Source of the DNA: Desulfospira joergensenii DSM 10085
GTDB lineage: Bacteria > Desulfobacterota > Desulfobacteria > Desulfobacterales > Desulfobacteraceae
Length of the DNA stretch: 64,000 bases
Direction: 5' to 3'
Assembly: GCF_000420085.1 (NCBI RefSeq)
Contig: NZ_ATUG01000001.1
Location: 992,001-1,056,000 of the forward strand
Shown: positions 53,454 to 62,303 of the stretch, piece after piece
Layout of the letters: every line of letters begins with the position of its first letter
Position numbering within the stretch: position 1 is the first letter of the stretch
Notes under the pieces: model-generated
Databases searched by the model: none
What the model saw: only the letters and a program-made list of their open reading frames with translations
What the model was told of the DNA's origin: nothing
Translations under genes and position numbers: made by a program

Positions 53454-54383
53454 ATGGAAAAGATCCGCATCGGCACCCGGGGCAGCCAGTTGGCCCTGTG
53501 GCAGGCCAATTACATAAAAGACCGCATTGAAGACCTGTCTCCCGAAACCCGGGTGGAGATCATGATCATCAAGACTACCGGAGACCGGATCACGGACCGG
53601 CCCCTGGCCATGGTGGGCGGGAAGGGGCTCTTTGTCAAGGAAATCGAAGCCGCCCTCATGGAGAAGAAGATCGACCTGGCTGTCCACAGCATGAAAGACA
53701 TGCCCGGGGATCTGCCCGAAGGCCTGATCATCGGTGCCATTCCGGAACGGGAAAATCCCTTTGATGTTCTGGTTTCTAAAGACAACACCGCGCTTGCCGA
53801 CTATCCTGCCGGCGCCAGGGTGGGTACATCCAGCCTGAGACGGGCCTCCCAGCTCAAACATGTCCGGCCGGATCTTGAGATTGCCTCCATCCGGGGCAAC
53901 CTGGACACCCGGCTCAAAAAACTGAAATCCGGGGAATACGACGCCATTGTCCTGGCTGCTGCAGGCCTGATCCGCCTGGGCCAGGCAGGTGAAATCACCG
54001 AGTACCTGGATGAGGTCACAATGGTTCCGGCCGTGGGCCAGGGGGCGCTCTGTATTGAAACCCGGGAGGATGACAGGAAAATTGGCGAGGTGATGGAGGG
54101 TCTGGACCATGGCCCCACCCGGACCTGTGTCACCGGGGAGAGGGCCTTTCTCAGACAGATCGAAGGATCCTGCCATATCCCGGTGGCCTGCTTCGGGAAA
54201 ATAAAAGATGAGGAGGTCAGGCTCACGGCCGTGGTGGCCTCGGAAGACGGCACCACCCTGGTCCGGGAAGAGATCCTCTCCCCTGCCGGGGACGTGGAGG
54301 AATTCGGCCAACAACTGGCCAACCAGGTCCTTGACCGGGGCGGAAGAAAGATATTGGAGACATTGAATCTAAATGACAAATAA
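53454..54383 (+). CDS. hemC: Hydroxymethylbilane synthase
   Basis: The 309-residue enzyme opens IRIGTRGSQLALWQANYI and has the dipyrromethane-cofactor Cys in EGSCHIPVACFG, plus the DxTG-type active-site region KDMPGDLPEGL. It polymerises four porphobilinogens to hydroxymethylbilane for heme, siroheme and cobalamin. The end overlaps cobA/hemD by 11 bases. Confidence 0.97.
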   Translation: MEKIRIGTRGSQLALWQANYIKDRIEDLSPETRVEIMIIKTTGDRITDRPLAMVGGKGLFVKEIEAALMEKKIDLAVHSMKDMPGDLPEGLIIGAIPERENPFDVLVSKDNTALADYPAGARVGTSSLRRASQLKHVRPDLEIASIRGNLDTRLKKLKSGEYDAIVLAAAGLIRLGQAGEITEYLDEVTMVPAVGQGALCIETREDDRKIGEVMEGLDHGPTRTCVTGERAFLRQIEGSCHIPVACFGKIKDEEVRLTAVVASEDGTTLVREEILSPAGDVEEFGQQLANQVLDRGGRKILETLNLNDK

Positions 54384-55905
54384 ACCAGGCAAGGTATATC
54401 TCATCGGCGCCGGCCCAGGCGACCCAGGGCTCCTGACCATCAAGGCCAAGGAGTGCATCGAAGAAGCCGATGTGGTGGTCTATGACTATCTGGCATCCCC
54501 TTTTCTCTTGGAATATGCGGCCCGGGACGCCCAGGTCATCTATGTGGGAAAAAAGGGCGGGGACCATACCCTGACCCAGGACAAGATCAACCAGCTCCTG
54601 GTGGACAAGGCCAAACAGGGCCTTTCCGTGGCCCGGCTCAAGGGGGGGGACCCCTTTGTATTCGGCCGGGGAGGAGAAGAGGCCCAGGAACTCCTGTCCC
54701 ACGGTGTCTCCTATGAAGTCGTTCCCGGGGTGACCTCGGCCATATCGGCCCCGGCCTATGCCGGGATTCCCGTGACCCACCGGGACCATACTTCTTTTGT
54801 ATCCTTTATCACCGGCCACGAAGACCCGACAAAAGAGACCTCTTCCATGCAGTGGGACCTCTTTGCCAGATCCAATGCCACCCTGGTCTTTCTCATGGGG
54901 GTGAAAAATCTCGAAAACATCGCAAACCGGCTCATGGAAAACGGCAAGCCGGCAGACACACCCGTAGCCCTGGTCCGGTGGGGCACCACCTCCCGGCAGC
55001 AGACCGTTACCGGAACCCTTGAGACCATTGTGGACCGGGTCAGAAAAGCCGGACTCAAATCGCCTGCCATCATCGTGGTGGGCCATGTGGTCAGCCTCCG
55101 GGACGAACTGGCCTGGTTTGACAGAAAGCCCCTGTTCGGAAAAAGGATCGTCATCACAAGGGCCCGTGCCCAGGCATCGGACCTGGTCTCCCGGCTGAAC
55201 CGCCTGGGTGCCCACTGCATTGAGATCCCCACCATCCAAATCCAGACCCCGGAAGATATCTCCCCCATGGAAGAGGCCATCGCCCGGATAAAGGACTATC
55301 AATGGCTGGTCTTTACCAGCGTCAACGGGGTAAAGTTCTTCTTTGACACCCTCTTTGCCATGGGAAAAGATGTCCGCACCCTGGGCCATCTCAAATTCGC
55401 CTGCATCGGACCGGTAACCAAGGAACGCCTGGCCGATTTCGGTATCATCAGCGATATCCTGCCGGAAACCTTTCGGGCCGAGTCTGTGGTGGAGGCCTTT
55501 ACCGGCCAGGACATCAAAGGGAAAAAGGTCCTTCTGCCCCGGGCCAGGCTGGCCAGAACCGTTCTTCCCGAAGAACTGGCAAAAATGGGCGCACTGGTGG
55601 ATGAGGTGACGGCCTATGAGACCCTCCTGGACGACAGCGGCAGGGAACCCCTGATCACCATGCTTAAAGATAAGGAGATTCATGCCGTGACCTTTACCAG
55701 CTCATCCACGGTATCCAATTTCATGTCCCTGCTTACAAAAGAAGACGGCCCCGGGCTGCTTAAGGATGTGAGTATTGCCAGCATCGGCCCCATTACATCG
55801 GACACGGCCAGATCCCTTGGCCTTGAACCGGATATAGAAGCAGATCCATATACCATCCCGGGGCTTGTGGACGCACTTCTGGATCATTACCGGGAAAAGC
55901 CATGA
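54373..55905 (+). CDS. cobA-hemD: Fused uroporphyrinogen-III C-methyltransferase / uroporphyrinogen-III synthase
   Basis: The protein has 510 residues. The N-terminal half is a SUMT (VYLIGAGPGDPGLLTIKA, RLKGGDPFVFGRGGEEAQEL, VALVRWGTTSRQQT). The C-terminal half (residues 260-505) is a HemD synthase (RIVITRARAQASDLVSRL, VFTSVNGVKFF, TFTSSSTVSNFM). The fusion closes the macrocycle and then methylates it to precorrin-2, on the way to siroheme and cobalamin. This arrangement is known in clostridia and deltaproteobacteria. Confidence 0.96.
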   Translation: MTNKPGKVYLIGAGPGDPGLLTIKAKECIEEADVVVYDYLASPFLLEYAARDAQVIYVGKKGGDHTLTQDKINQLLVDKAKQGLSVARLKGGDPFVFGRGGEEAQELLSHGVSYEVVPGVTSAISAPAYAGIPVTHRDHTSFVSFITGHEDPTKETSSMQWDLFARSNATLVFLMGVKNLENIANRLMENGKPADTPVALVRWGTTSRQQTVTGTLETIVDRVRKAGLKSPAIIVVGHVVSLRDELAWFDRKPLFGKRIVITRARAQASDLVSRLNRLGAHCIEIPTIQIQTPEDISPMEEAIARIKDYQWLVFTSVNGVKFFFDTLFAMGKDVRTLGHLKFACIGPVTKERLADFGIISDILPETFRAESVVEAFTGQDIKGKKVLLPRARLARTVLPEELAKMGALVDEVTAYETLLDDSGREPLITMLKDKEIHAVTFTSSSTVSNFMSLLTKEDGPGLLKDVSIASIGPITSDTARSLGLEPDIEADPYTIPGLVDALLDHYREKP

Positions 55906-56885
55906 TCGCCGGCGGCCGCCCCATCAACTACCTGAGGATATCGGTTACGGACCGGTGTAACTTCAGGTGTCTCTACTGTGTTCCCAGCAAAAAATTCTCC
56001 GTCATTGCCCATGACCGGATTGCCAGGTATGAGGAGATCCTGAGGATCGCCCGCCTGGCCAGTGACATGGGCATCACCAAGGTCAGGATCACCGGGGGGG
56101 AGCCCTTTGTAAGAAAGGGGATCTTCTCCTTCCTGGAACGGCTCTGCACCATTGATGGCCTCCGGGATATTTCCATCACCACCAACGGGTCCCAGCTCAA
56201 CCCGCAAAGAATCCAGACCCTCAGGGAGATGGGAATCACCCGCCTCAACTTCAGCCTGGATACCCTGGATCCGGCCGGATTCAAACGGATCACCGGCCGG
56301 GACCGGTTTAACAATGTATGGAACGCTGTTCTGGCGGCCCATGAAGCGGGAATGGAGCCCATCAAGATCAATGCCGTGGCCCTCAGGGGAATCAACGATG
56401 GCGAAATTCCCAAACTGGCAGGCCTGACCCTGAAATACCCCTTTCATGTCCGTTTCATTGAATACATGCCCATGGGAAAGTCCGATGTGGAGAACGGGCA
56501 CCAGATTCTCACCGATGAAATCCGGGAAAAGATAGAATCCGCACACGGCAGGCTCATGCCCGTGCCCCGGGATGCCGATGACGGACCGGCCAAAAAATTC
56601 CAGCTGGAAGGTGCACCCGGGGTGGTGGGATTCATCACCCCCATCTCTTCCCATTTCTGCAGTGAATGCAACCGGCTGCGTCTCACCTCCCGGGGGACCC
56701 TGAGACCCTGCCTGCTCAACGACTATGAAAAAGATATCCTGGGCCCCCTGCGGGCCGGCGCATCCGACACAGACCTGGCAGAGATCATCCGGGCAGCCCT
56801 GGTGAAAAAACCCAAGGACCATCATCTGGAGGCTGGAAAACCGGATGAGATTCCCGTCAGCCACATGACCTCCATCGGCGGATAA
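55902..56885 (+). CDS. moaA: GTP 3',8-cyclase (molybdenum cofactor synthesis)
   Basis: The 327-residue radical-SAM enzyme has the N-terminal cluster motif CNFRCLYC, GGEPFVRKG, and the C-terminal cluster CSECNRLRLTSRGTLRPC (CxxC-x13-C). It ends in the catalytic Gly-Gly tail (SIGG). It converts GTP to the cyclic precursor of pyranopterin with MoaC. Its start overlaps cobA/hemD (ATGA), so molybdopterin and tetrapyrrole synthesis are transcribed together. Confidence 0.96.
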   Translation: MIAGGRPINYLRISVTDRCNFRCLYCVPSKKFSVIAHDRIARYEEILRIARLASDMGITKVRITGGEPFVRKGIFSFLERLCTIDGLRDISITTNGSQLNPQRIQTLREMGITRLNFSLDTLDPAGFKRITGRDRFNNVWNAVLAAHEAGMEPIKINAVALRGINDGEIPKLAGLTLKYPFHVRFIEYMPMGKSDVENGHQILTDEIREKIESAHGRLMPVPRDADDGPAKKFQLEGAPGVVGFITPISSHFCSECNRLRLTSRGTLRPCLLNDYEKDILGPLRAGASDTDLAEIIRAALVKKPKDHHLEAGKPDEIPVSHMTSIGG

Positions 56886-56935
56886 TTTTTTTTATTTTTT
56901 TTTGAGCATTTTCATTTTTCCGGTGTCAACTATTT

Positions 56936-56958
56936 ATAAAAGGGAAAACTCCTTTTAT
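56936..56958. promoter_or_regulatory. 8-bp inverted repeat upstream of the secreted-protein/ECF cluster
   Basis: ATAAAAGG and CCTTTTAT flank a 7-base loop, just after the T-rich run that follows moaA. It may be an operator, or a weak hairpin for the moaA end. No T-tract follows. Confidence 0.35.
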
Positions 56959-56987
56959 GAACCAGGACAGGATAGATGGAGGAAAAA

Positions 56988-57398
56988 ATGAAAAAATTCA
57001 CGATCATGACCATAGCATTGGTGATCATCTCCCTGGTATGGGGTTCTGCAGCCCATGCAGGAGCAGCAAGGCGACATACCATTGAGGGTTTTATGCTGGG
57101 AACCGGAGCCGCCATTCTGGGAACCATCATCTACAAGGGAATGAACCGGGAGCCCGAGAGGGCCGCCTGGAATTCCCGGCGTCATCACAGACACGCTCCC
57201 TATCGCAGCTGCCGCAAAGGTCCCGGCCATAACCGGGGACACTGGGAAACCGGAAGGATCTGGATTGAACCGGTATACCAAGTCAGATGGAACCCGGGCC
57301 ATTATACCCCCAGGGGAAGATGGGTTTCCGGACGAAATGAAAAATTTATTGTACAAGAGGGATACTGGCAGGAAAAAAGAGTATGGGTAAGGCACTAA
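56988..57398 (+). CDS. Small secreted basic protein
   Basis: The 136-residue protein has a clear signal peptide (FTIMTIALVIISLVWGSAAHA). The mature part has a Gly-rich segment (EGFMLGTGAAILGTIIY) that could be a second membrane or glycine-zipper-like helix. It then becomes rich in His, Arg, Trp and Tyr. GGAGG sits 5 bases before ATG 56988; the ATG at 56976 overlaps this site and is less likely. Function unknown; it precedes an ECF sigma factor gene by 22 bases. Confidence 0.75.
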   Translation: MKKFTIMTIALVIISLVWGSAAHAGAARRHTIEGFMLGTGAAILGTIIYKGMNREPERAAWNSRRHHRHAPYRSCRKGPGHNRGHWETGRIWIEPVYQVRWNPGHYTPRGRWVSGRNEKFIVQEGYWQEKRVWVRH

Positions 57399-57420
57399 TC
57401 GTTATTCGGATGAATACCCC

Positions 57421-58050
57421 GTGAAATCCGGGTCCCGGCCTCTCTCCGGTGGAACCGCCGGAGAGGATCAGGAAGGCCCGGCCCCCGGCCCCGGAAACCC
57501 AGAAACCGGCCTGGTGGAAGGGCTGAAAAAAGGCAGGCAAGCGGCCTGCAATCAACTGGTAAAGGAGTACCAGGGCCGGCTCTTGAAACTTGTCTACGGG
57601 ATCACTCTGGACATGGAAGACAGCCGGGAAATCGTCCAGGACGTATTTGTAAAAGCCATCCGGAATATCCGGGGATTCAGGCAGGAATCCAGACTCTGGG
57701 GCTGGATACGAAAAATTGCCGTCAACGAATGCCTGAACTGGAAAAGGCGTTGGAAAAGGCGGTTCCGATGGCACCACAGATCCCTGGAACCGGACCAGGA
57801 ATCCGGATTTCCGGATGAATCAGGAACCCGGCCCGATCCGGAATCCTCTCTCAGGGAAAAACAGGCCCAGGACCGGCTGATGAAAGCCGTGGCCCGACTT
57901 TCCCAACCCCTTAGAGTGGTCTTTGTTCTCAAGGCTTTTGAAGACCTGTCCTATGAGGAGATCGGCCGGAGCCTGAACATCAGCCGGGGAACCGTAAGCT
58001 CTAGATTATACCATGCCAGAAAACAGATTATGGAGGCCATGGAAAAATGA
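57421..58050 (+). CDS. ECF-type RNA polymerase sigma factor
   Basis: The 209-residue protein (GTG start) has region 2 (QLVKEYQGRLLKLVYGIT, DSREIVQDVFVKAIRNI) and region 4 (LSQPLRVVFVLKAFEDLSYEE, ISRGTVSSRLYHARKQI). The N-terminal 30 residues are Gly/Pro-rich and may not be translated; an internal GTG near residue 32 is an alternative. It overlaps the anti-sigma gene by four bases, so they form a pair. Confidence 0.92.
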   Translation: MKSGSRPLSGGTAGEDQEGPAPGPGNPETGLVEGLKKGRQAACNQLVKEYQGRLLKLVYGITLDMEDSREIVQDVFVKAIRNIRGFRQESRLWGWIRKIAVNECLNWKRRWKRRFRWHHRSLEPDQESGFPDESGTRPDPESSLREKQAQDRLMKAVARLSQPLRVVFVLKAFEDLSYEEIGRSLNISRGTVSSRLYHARKQIMEAMEK

Positions 58051-58589
58051 CAGACCCAAAAGAAGGTGGCGGCATAAAAAAAACATGTTCGGCATATTCC
58101 CTTAAAACCCTGAGCCTTTTTGCGGACAATGAACTTTCAGAAGAAGAGACCCAGACCCTGTCGCTCCATATTCAGTCCTGCCCCCTGTGCGCGGACCGGG
58201 TAGACCGTTTCCGGGGCATGGACCGGGCCTTTGATCTTTACGCCCAGGACCGCACCGACCGAACCCGGCCCGTGCAGATCTCCATGGACAGATTGGCTCC
58301 CTCCTCTTTTAAAGACCGCTTCCAGACCCTGTTCGGAATATTGAAAAATCCCACGGCACTGAGACTGGCCTCGATTACGGCTGCGGCTCTGATTATCAGC
58401 CTGGCCCTCTTTCAAATGAACACAGACAAATCCCCGGGTCCGGACATGGGACCGATCGCCCTGCCAGGCATAGCTCCCAGTGCCGCACCAAGCGCTATCG
58501 TAAAAACAGTTGACACAGAATCATCATCGGTTATGATACTTGAAACCGAAATCGGAAAACATACCATTATCTGGTTCAGTGAGGCATAA
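58047..58589 (+). CDS. Membrane anti-sigma factor with zinc-binding N-terminus
   Basis: The 180-residue protein has the ZAS pattern HIQSCPLCADR (HxxxCxxC) after LFADNELSEEE in the cytoplasmic part, and one membrane segment (LASITAAALIISLALF, about residues 111-127). The periplasmic tail is short, with Pro/Ala-rich sequence. It should hold the ECF factor at the membrane until a signal. The next gene follows after 10 bases. Confidence 0.88.
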   Translation: MTDPKEGGGIKKTCSAYSLKTLSLFADNELSEEETQTLSLHIQSCPLCADRVDRFRGMDRAFDLYAQDRTDRTRPVQISMDRLAPSSFKDRFQTLFGILKNPTALRLASITAAALIISLALFQMNTDKSPGPDMGPIALPGIAPSAAPSAIVKTVDTESSSVMILETEIGKHTIIWFSEA

Positions 58590-58599
58590 AAGGGATTCC

Positions 58600-59049
58600 A
58601 TGATCAGACCCGTAAAAATCATACTTTTAACAGCAGGACTGGGATTGTTTCTTCTGGGAACTGCCCAGGCCAAGCCCCTTTTCAAGACCCGGGTCAGGGT
58701 GATTCAGGCAGCTACAGGGCCGGCCCATGTGGATCCGGGCCTGGGGGACCTGATCCGTGAGCTGGAATCCGTTTTTAAATACACCTCCTACCGGCTGATC
58801 AAGACCCAGGACATGGATCTTAAGAAAAACCAGGACGGCCGGGTCAGACTCCCGGGAGACCGGAACCTGATTCTCACCCCTTCGGGCATGGAAGGTTCCC
58901 GGATCACCTACCGCATCCGGATCAACAAAAAAAACAAATCCGTCTTCCAGACCCGGGTGGCCCTGAAGAATAACAAGAGCATCACCATCGGCGGCCCGAA
59001 AAACAAGAACGGGGTCCTTTTACTCAACATCTCCGGATCAATGAGGTAG
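58600..59049 (+). CDS. Secreted protein of the ECF cluster, unknown function
   Basis: The 149-residue protein from ATG 58600 (AAAAGGGA just upstream) has a signal peptide (IILLTAGLGLFLLGTAQA). The mature part is basic and beta-rich (SVFQTRVALKNNKSITIGG). The longer upstream frame overlaps the anti-sigma gene and hides the signal peptide. As the last gene of the sigma/anti-sigma unit it may be a regulon member or a signal sensor. Confidence 0.8.
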   Translation: MIRPVKIILLTAGLGLFLLGTAQAKPLFKTRVRVIQAATGPAHVDPGLGDLIRELESVFKYTSYRLIKTQDMDLKKNQDGRVRLPGDRNLILTPSGMEGSRITYRIRINKKNKSVFQTRVALKNNKSITIGGPKNKNGVLLLNISGSMR

Positions 59050-59066
59050 ATAGAAACCGAAACCGG

Positions 59067-59699
59067 TTAGGCCTCCGTGACATATAAAGTAAAAGGAAGC
59101 GGTTTCCCTTCCATTTGAAAATTTTTTGAGATAAATTCAAGCTCCTTCAATAGGGTAAATTTATTAGCCTCCAAAATATCCAATATATACTGCCGACTGT
59201 GCCGGAAGGTGATTAGGCCATTTTTTCCAGGTGATTTTTCTACAATCGGGCCTCTGGACAAATCATTTTGTGACTCCACAATAAATGCCCAGATTCCCTT
59301 TTTTTTGATAATCCTTGATATCTCTTTAAAAAGATCCTCCAAATTTGAAATGAAATAGATAACGGCATTCGCACTAATATGATCAAAAAAATGATCTGGA
59401 TATGGCAATGGCGACTCATTTATATCAAATTGCTTCAAATCAACTGCAATCTCTTTTCGTTCACAAACTTTCAACATTTCAAAAGAAAAATCGAGTCCAA
59501 ACACCTCTAATCCGGACGTATGAAAAGCAGTTGCACTTAACCCCGTCCCGATTCCGACATCCAATATCTTCTCTCCGGAATTGATGTACTCAAAGATCAT
59601 TCCAAATAGAATTTCAGGACCATACCAATTCTGATCCTGGATAAGATCATCATATCTTGATACAAATTGTCCATTCATGAAAAGGTTCTTTTCGTCCAT
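59067..59699 (-). CDS. Class I SAM-dependent methyltransferase
   Basis: The 210-residue protein has motif I ILDVGIGTGLSATAF, motif II FGLDFSFEMLKVC and motif III-like FDHISANAVIYFI. The base composition is AT-rich compared with the genome, suggesting recent gain. It converges on the secreted-protein gene, leaving 17 bases between stops. The substrate is unknown. Confidence 0.87.
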   Translation of the reverse strand: MDEKNLFMNGQFVSRYDDLIQDQNWYGPEILFGMIFEYINSGEKILDVGIGTGLSATAFHTSGLEVFGLDFSFEMLKVCERKEIAVDLKQFDINESPLPYPDHFFDHISANAVIYFISNLEDLFKEISRIIKKKGIWAFIVESQNDLSRGPIVEKSPGKNGLITFRHSRQYILDILEANKFTLLKELEFISKNFQMEGKPLPFTLYVTEA

Positions 59700-59749
59700 A
59701 AGAGATACATCCGATTCATTTATTCTTTAAAGCTATTCAGATCCGGATT

Positions 59750-60577
59750 TCAGGAATTTTTCACAACAGCATCCGCCTCGGGATCAAAAGGGTTCACACG
59801 CATTGCCAAAGAAAAAAGGTATCCGTAGCTTTCTTTTAAATAACGGATGTACCGCAACCATTCAAAGATCAAGAGGCGGTATACCCGAACCATGTCTCCT
59901 TCGAGATGAATACGGTCGGAATCAGGCAATTTCGATATATCGGAACGATTCAGCAATTCATCCCGAAGATGAAATACGGCCAGGAGCAGCTCGGAAAAAT
60001 TTTCATGCTCCTGGATGATCGGATTTTCAATGAGCCGCAAAAGCAAATCCGCCCTGTTCTGAAGGTATTCCGACAGTTCAGTAATATCTGCACCACGAGA
60101 ATCTATCGTAAAACGACTTTTTTTTAATACCTTGTATGCCGTATCAAAATCTTTATCTTTCCATTCGTCCGAAACCCTGAGAACAGCATGCAAAGTCTCA
60201 GCTTCAGGGGTAATTCGTGTAAAACGTTTCAGGAGTTCACTACCCATTTCACTGAAAAACAGGCCGGTTACCATATCCAGCTTTTGTCGCCGGAGTGACT
60301 CTTCCCGCCGATTGACAAACAGATCTGTGATACTGGCTATCACACCCAGAAAAGTCCCAACCCCGCAGATAATAATAATCAGAGTCAGAATTTTTCCGAT
60401 ATCGGTTTGGGGATGAAGATCGCCGTAACCTACAGTGGCCATGGTTACAATCGAAAAATAGATCGCATCCGTCAGCGACATATTTTCGATGAACATAAAG
60501 CCGATGATGCCGACGGATAACAGAACAGCAATCGCTGCTGAATAAATTCTAAAGCGGATTTTATTTTTTTCTATCAT
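59750..60577 (-). CDS. Two-transmembrane potassium channel with unusual cytoplasmic domain
   Basis: The 275-residue protein has two membrane helices (residues 10-30 and 65-85) around a pore loop with the selectivity filter TVGYGD. The C-terminal 170 residues lack the GxGxxG of RCK (TrkA_N) domains and are helical with many charged residues (KRFTRITPEAETLHAVLRV, EHENFSELLLAVFHLRDEL). The channel call is firm. The regulator domain is unrecognised. Confidence 0.87.
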   Translation of the reverse strand: MIEKNKIRFRIYSAAIAVLLSVGIIGFMFIENMSLTDAIYFSIVTMATVGYGDLHPQTDIGKILTLIIIICGVGTFLGVIASITDLFVNRREESLRRQKLDMVTGLFFSEMGSELLKRFTRITPEAETLHAVLRVSDEWKDKDFDTAYKVLKKSRFTIDSRGADITELSEYLQNRADLLLRLIENPIIQEHENFSELLLAVFHLRDELLNRSDISKLPDSDRIHLEGDMVRVYRLLIFEWLRYIRYLKESYGYLFSLAMRVNPFDPEADAVVKNS

Positions 60578-61109
60578 TAATCAAATCTTTGTGAGTTTCT
60601 TGCTGGAATCCTTTTACCATCAAAAATTTGCCGTTTATGATTTCAACCATATAACATGGTTCAACCATAATGCAAGCGACTCAGAATATCCGGGTGGGAG
60701 AGAGTCCCTCTTCCCTCGTAGATACCGGCGTGGGGGGAATAAGTGTCCCCTCCAAACCCAGGCTGTTTTGGAGACCACCACCGCCGGGGCAGCTTCACCG
60801 GGGCAGGTTTCTACTCCTGCCTCTGATTTTCTGTAATGGACTTTCCAGAAGAATCCGGTCAGGGTTTCCTGTCCGGGCATGGAGCCAATGGGGGATGGGA
60901 TAAAACCGGACTTTATTTCTTATTTAAATCTAAATTGATTTCCAGGCGCCTTGGTGTTACCCTGTTCCTCAGCTTTAATGCCTCATGGGCCGGTCTTCAT
61001 TATCCATGGATCCCGTACCGGTGATTTTCCAGATGGACTCAGCCTGTGGTGGCAACCTGATTTTCAGGATAGATGTGTTGAATAGACTGGGGCAAAGGAA
61101 GTCATCATA
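60578..61109. other. Gene-poor intergenic region with a palindrome
   Basis: About 530 bases without a convincing gene. A perfect inverted repeat AACCAT-N5-ATGGTT is at 60645-60661, and a GGCAGG/CCTGCC hairpin followed by a loose T-rich stretch lies at 60802-60830. Short GC-rich open frames have no ribosome sites. The region may hold the promoter and operator of the AI-2E-family gene. Confidence 0.4.
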
Positions 61110-61205
61110 GTGGATTCAATAACGACGTTGGTACTGCTCTTCGGCCTTGAACCGGGCATGGGCATCGAAAATATCCTGGTGGCCATAGTGGCGGAATCAA
61201 AATAG
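61110..61205 (+). CDS. Possible 31-residue leader peptide before the AI-2E-family gene
   Basis: GTG at 61110, 9 bases after AAGGA, opens a frame for a hydrophobic peptide (TTLVLLFGLEPGMGIENILVAIV within it). Its TAG stop lies in the ribosome site (TAGGAG) of the next gene. The arrangement would couple translation of the two. It may also be a fragment of an older membrane protein gene. Confidence 0.45.
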   Translation: MDSITTLVLLFGLEPGMGIENILVAIVAESK

Positions 61206-61219
61206 GAGTATCCCCCTGC

Positions 61220-62284
61220 ATGAACCGTGACCTGATCCAGCCCTCCTTTTTGCTGGTGCTTGTGTTTTTTATCTCCGCGCTCTTTCTCATGATGATAAAA
61301 GCCTTTCTCATGGCCATTTTCCTGGCCGGTATTTTCTCGGCCCTGGCCCATCCTTTCTACCGGAGGGTGAACCGCTGGATGGGCGGCCGGAAGACATTGG
61401 CCTCGGCCGCCACCGTACTGGTCATCACCTTGATTGTTCTGCTTCCCCTGAGCGGGCTGTTGGGAATCGTCACGGCCCAGGCCGTAAAGGTCGGACAATC
61501 GGCAACCCCATGGGTGCAGGGACAATTGTCTTCTCCGGCCCTGTTTTCCAGTTGGCTGGAGCATCTGCCCTTTTATGAAACCATGGAGCCATTTCAGGAG
61601 ACGATTTTCCAGAAAGCCGGGGAGCTGGCCGGGGCGGCAAGCACTTTTTTTGTGAACGGTCTCCAGGCGGCGACCATGGGTACCATGAACTTTATATTCA
61701 CGGTTTCCATTCTTCTGTATACCATGTTCTTTTTTCTCATGGACGGACACGGACTGCTGGAAAAAATTCTGTTTTACATGCCCCTCAAAGATAATGACGA
61801 GCAGAGACTGCTGAAAAGATTCACATCTGTAGCAAGGGCCACGATTAAAGGGACTGCCATCATCGGGATCATCCAGGGCGGGGCCTCGGGAATTGCCTTT
61901 GCCGTGGCGGGTATTCCCAGTGCGGTCTTCTGGGGAGCCGTGATGACTGTTCTCTCCATTATTCCGGGTATCGGAACCGCCCTGATATGGGTGCCCGCCG
62001 CATTCTGGCTGGCATCCCAGGGAGCCTGGATCAAAGCCTTTCTCCTGGTCCTGTTCTGCGGCCTGATGGTGGGCAGTGTGGATAATTTCCTTCGGCCCAG
62101 GCTTGTGGGCAAAGATACCCAGATGCACGATCTGCTGATCCTGTTTTCCACCCTGGGCGGAATCTCCATGTTCGGCATCATCGGGTTTATCATCGGCCCC
62201 ATTGTTGCGGCCCTGTTCGTAACAATCTGGGATATCTACGGTGTTGTTTTTAAAGATGTTCTTCCGAAAGTCGGACCGTTCTAA
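61220..62284 (+). CDS. AI-2E family transporter (PerM type)
   Basis: The 354-residue integral membrane protein has about eight segments and the family patterns FLAGIFSALAHPFYRRV, FTVSILLYTMFFFLMDG, GIIQGGASGIAFAVAGIP and VGSVDNFLRPRLVGKDTQMHDLLILFS. Members have been linked to autoinducer-2 or ion export; the true substrate is often not known. The next gene starts 19 bases downstream. Confidence 0.93.
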   Translation: MNRDLIQPSFLLVLVFFISALFLMMIKAFLMAIFLAGIFSALAHPFYRRVNRWMGGRKTLASAATVLVITLIVLLPLSGLLGIVTAQAVKVGQSATPWVQGQLSSPALFSSWLEHLPFYETMEPFQETIFQKAGELAGAASTFFVNGLQAATMGTMNFIFTVSILLYTMFFFLMDGHGLLEKILFYMPLKDNDEQRLLKRFTSVARATIKGTAIIGIIQGGASGIAFAVAGIPSAVFWGAVMTVLSIIPGIGTALIWVPAAFWLASQGAWIKAFLLVLFCGLMVGSVDNFLRPRLVGKDTQMHDLLILFSTLGGISMFGIIGFIIGPIVAALFVTIWDIYGVVFKDVLPKVGPF

Positions 62285-62303
62285 CCCATCAGAGGATATA
62301 TCA

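Noticed and set aside
8770..60880. Shared 15-mer TTTCCTGTCCGGGCA near 8770 and 60865
   Set aside because: A 15-base match is expected about once or twice by chance in 64 kb; the flanks do not align.
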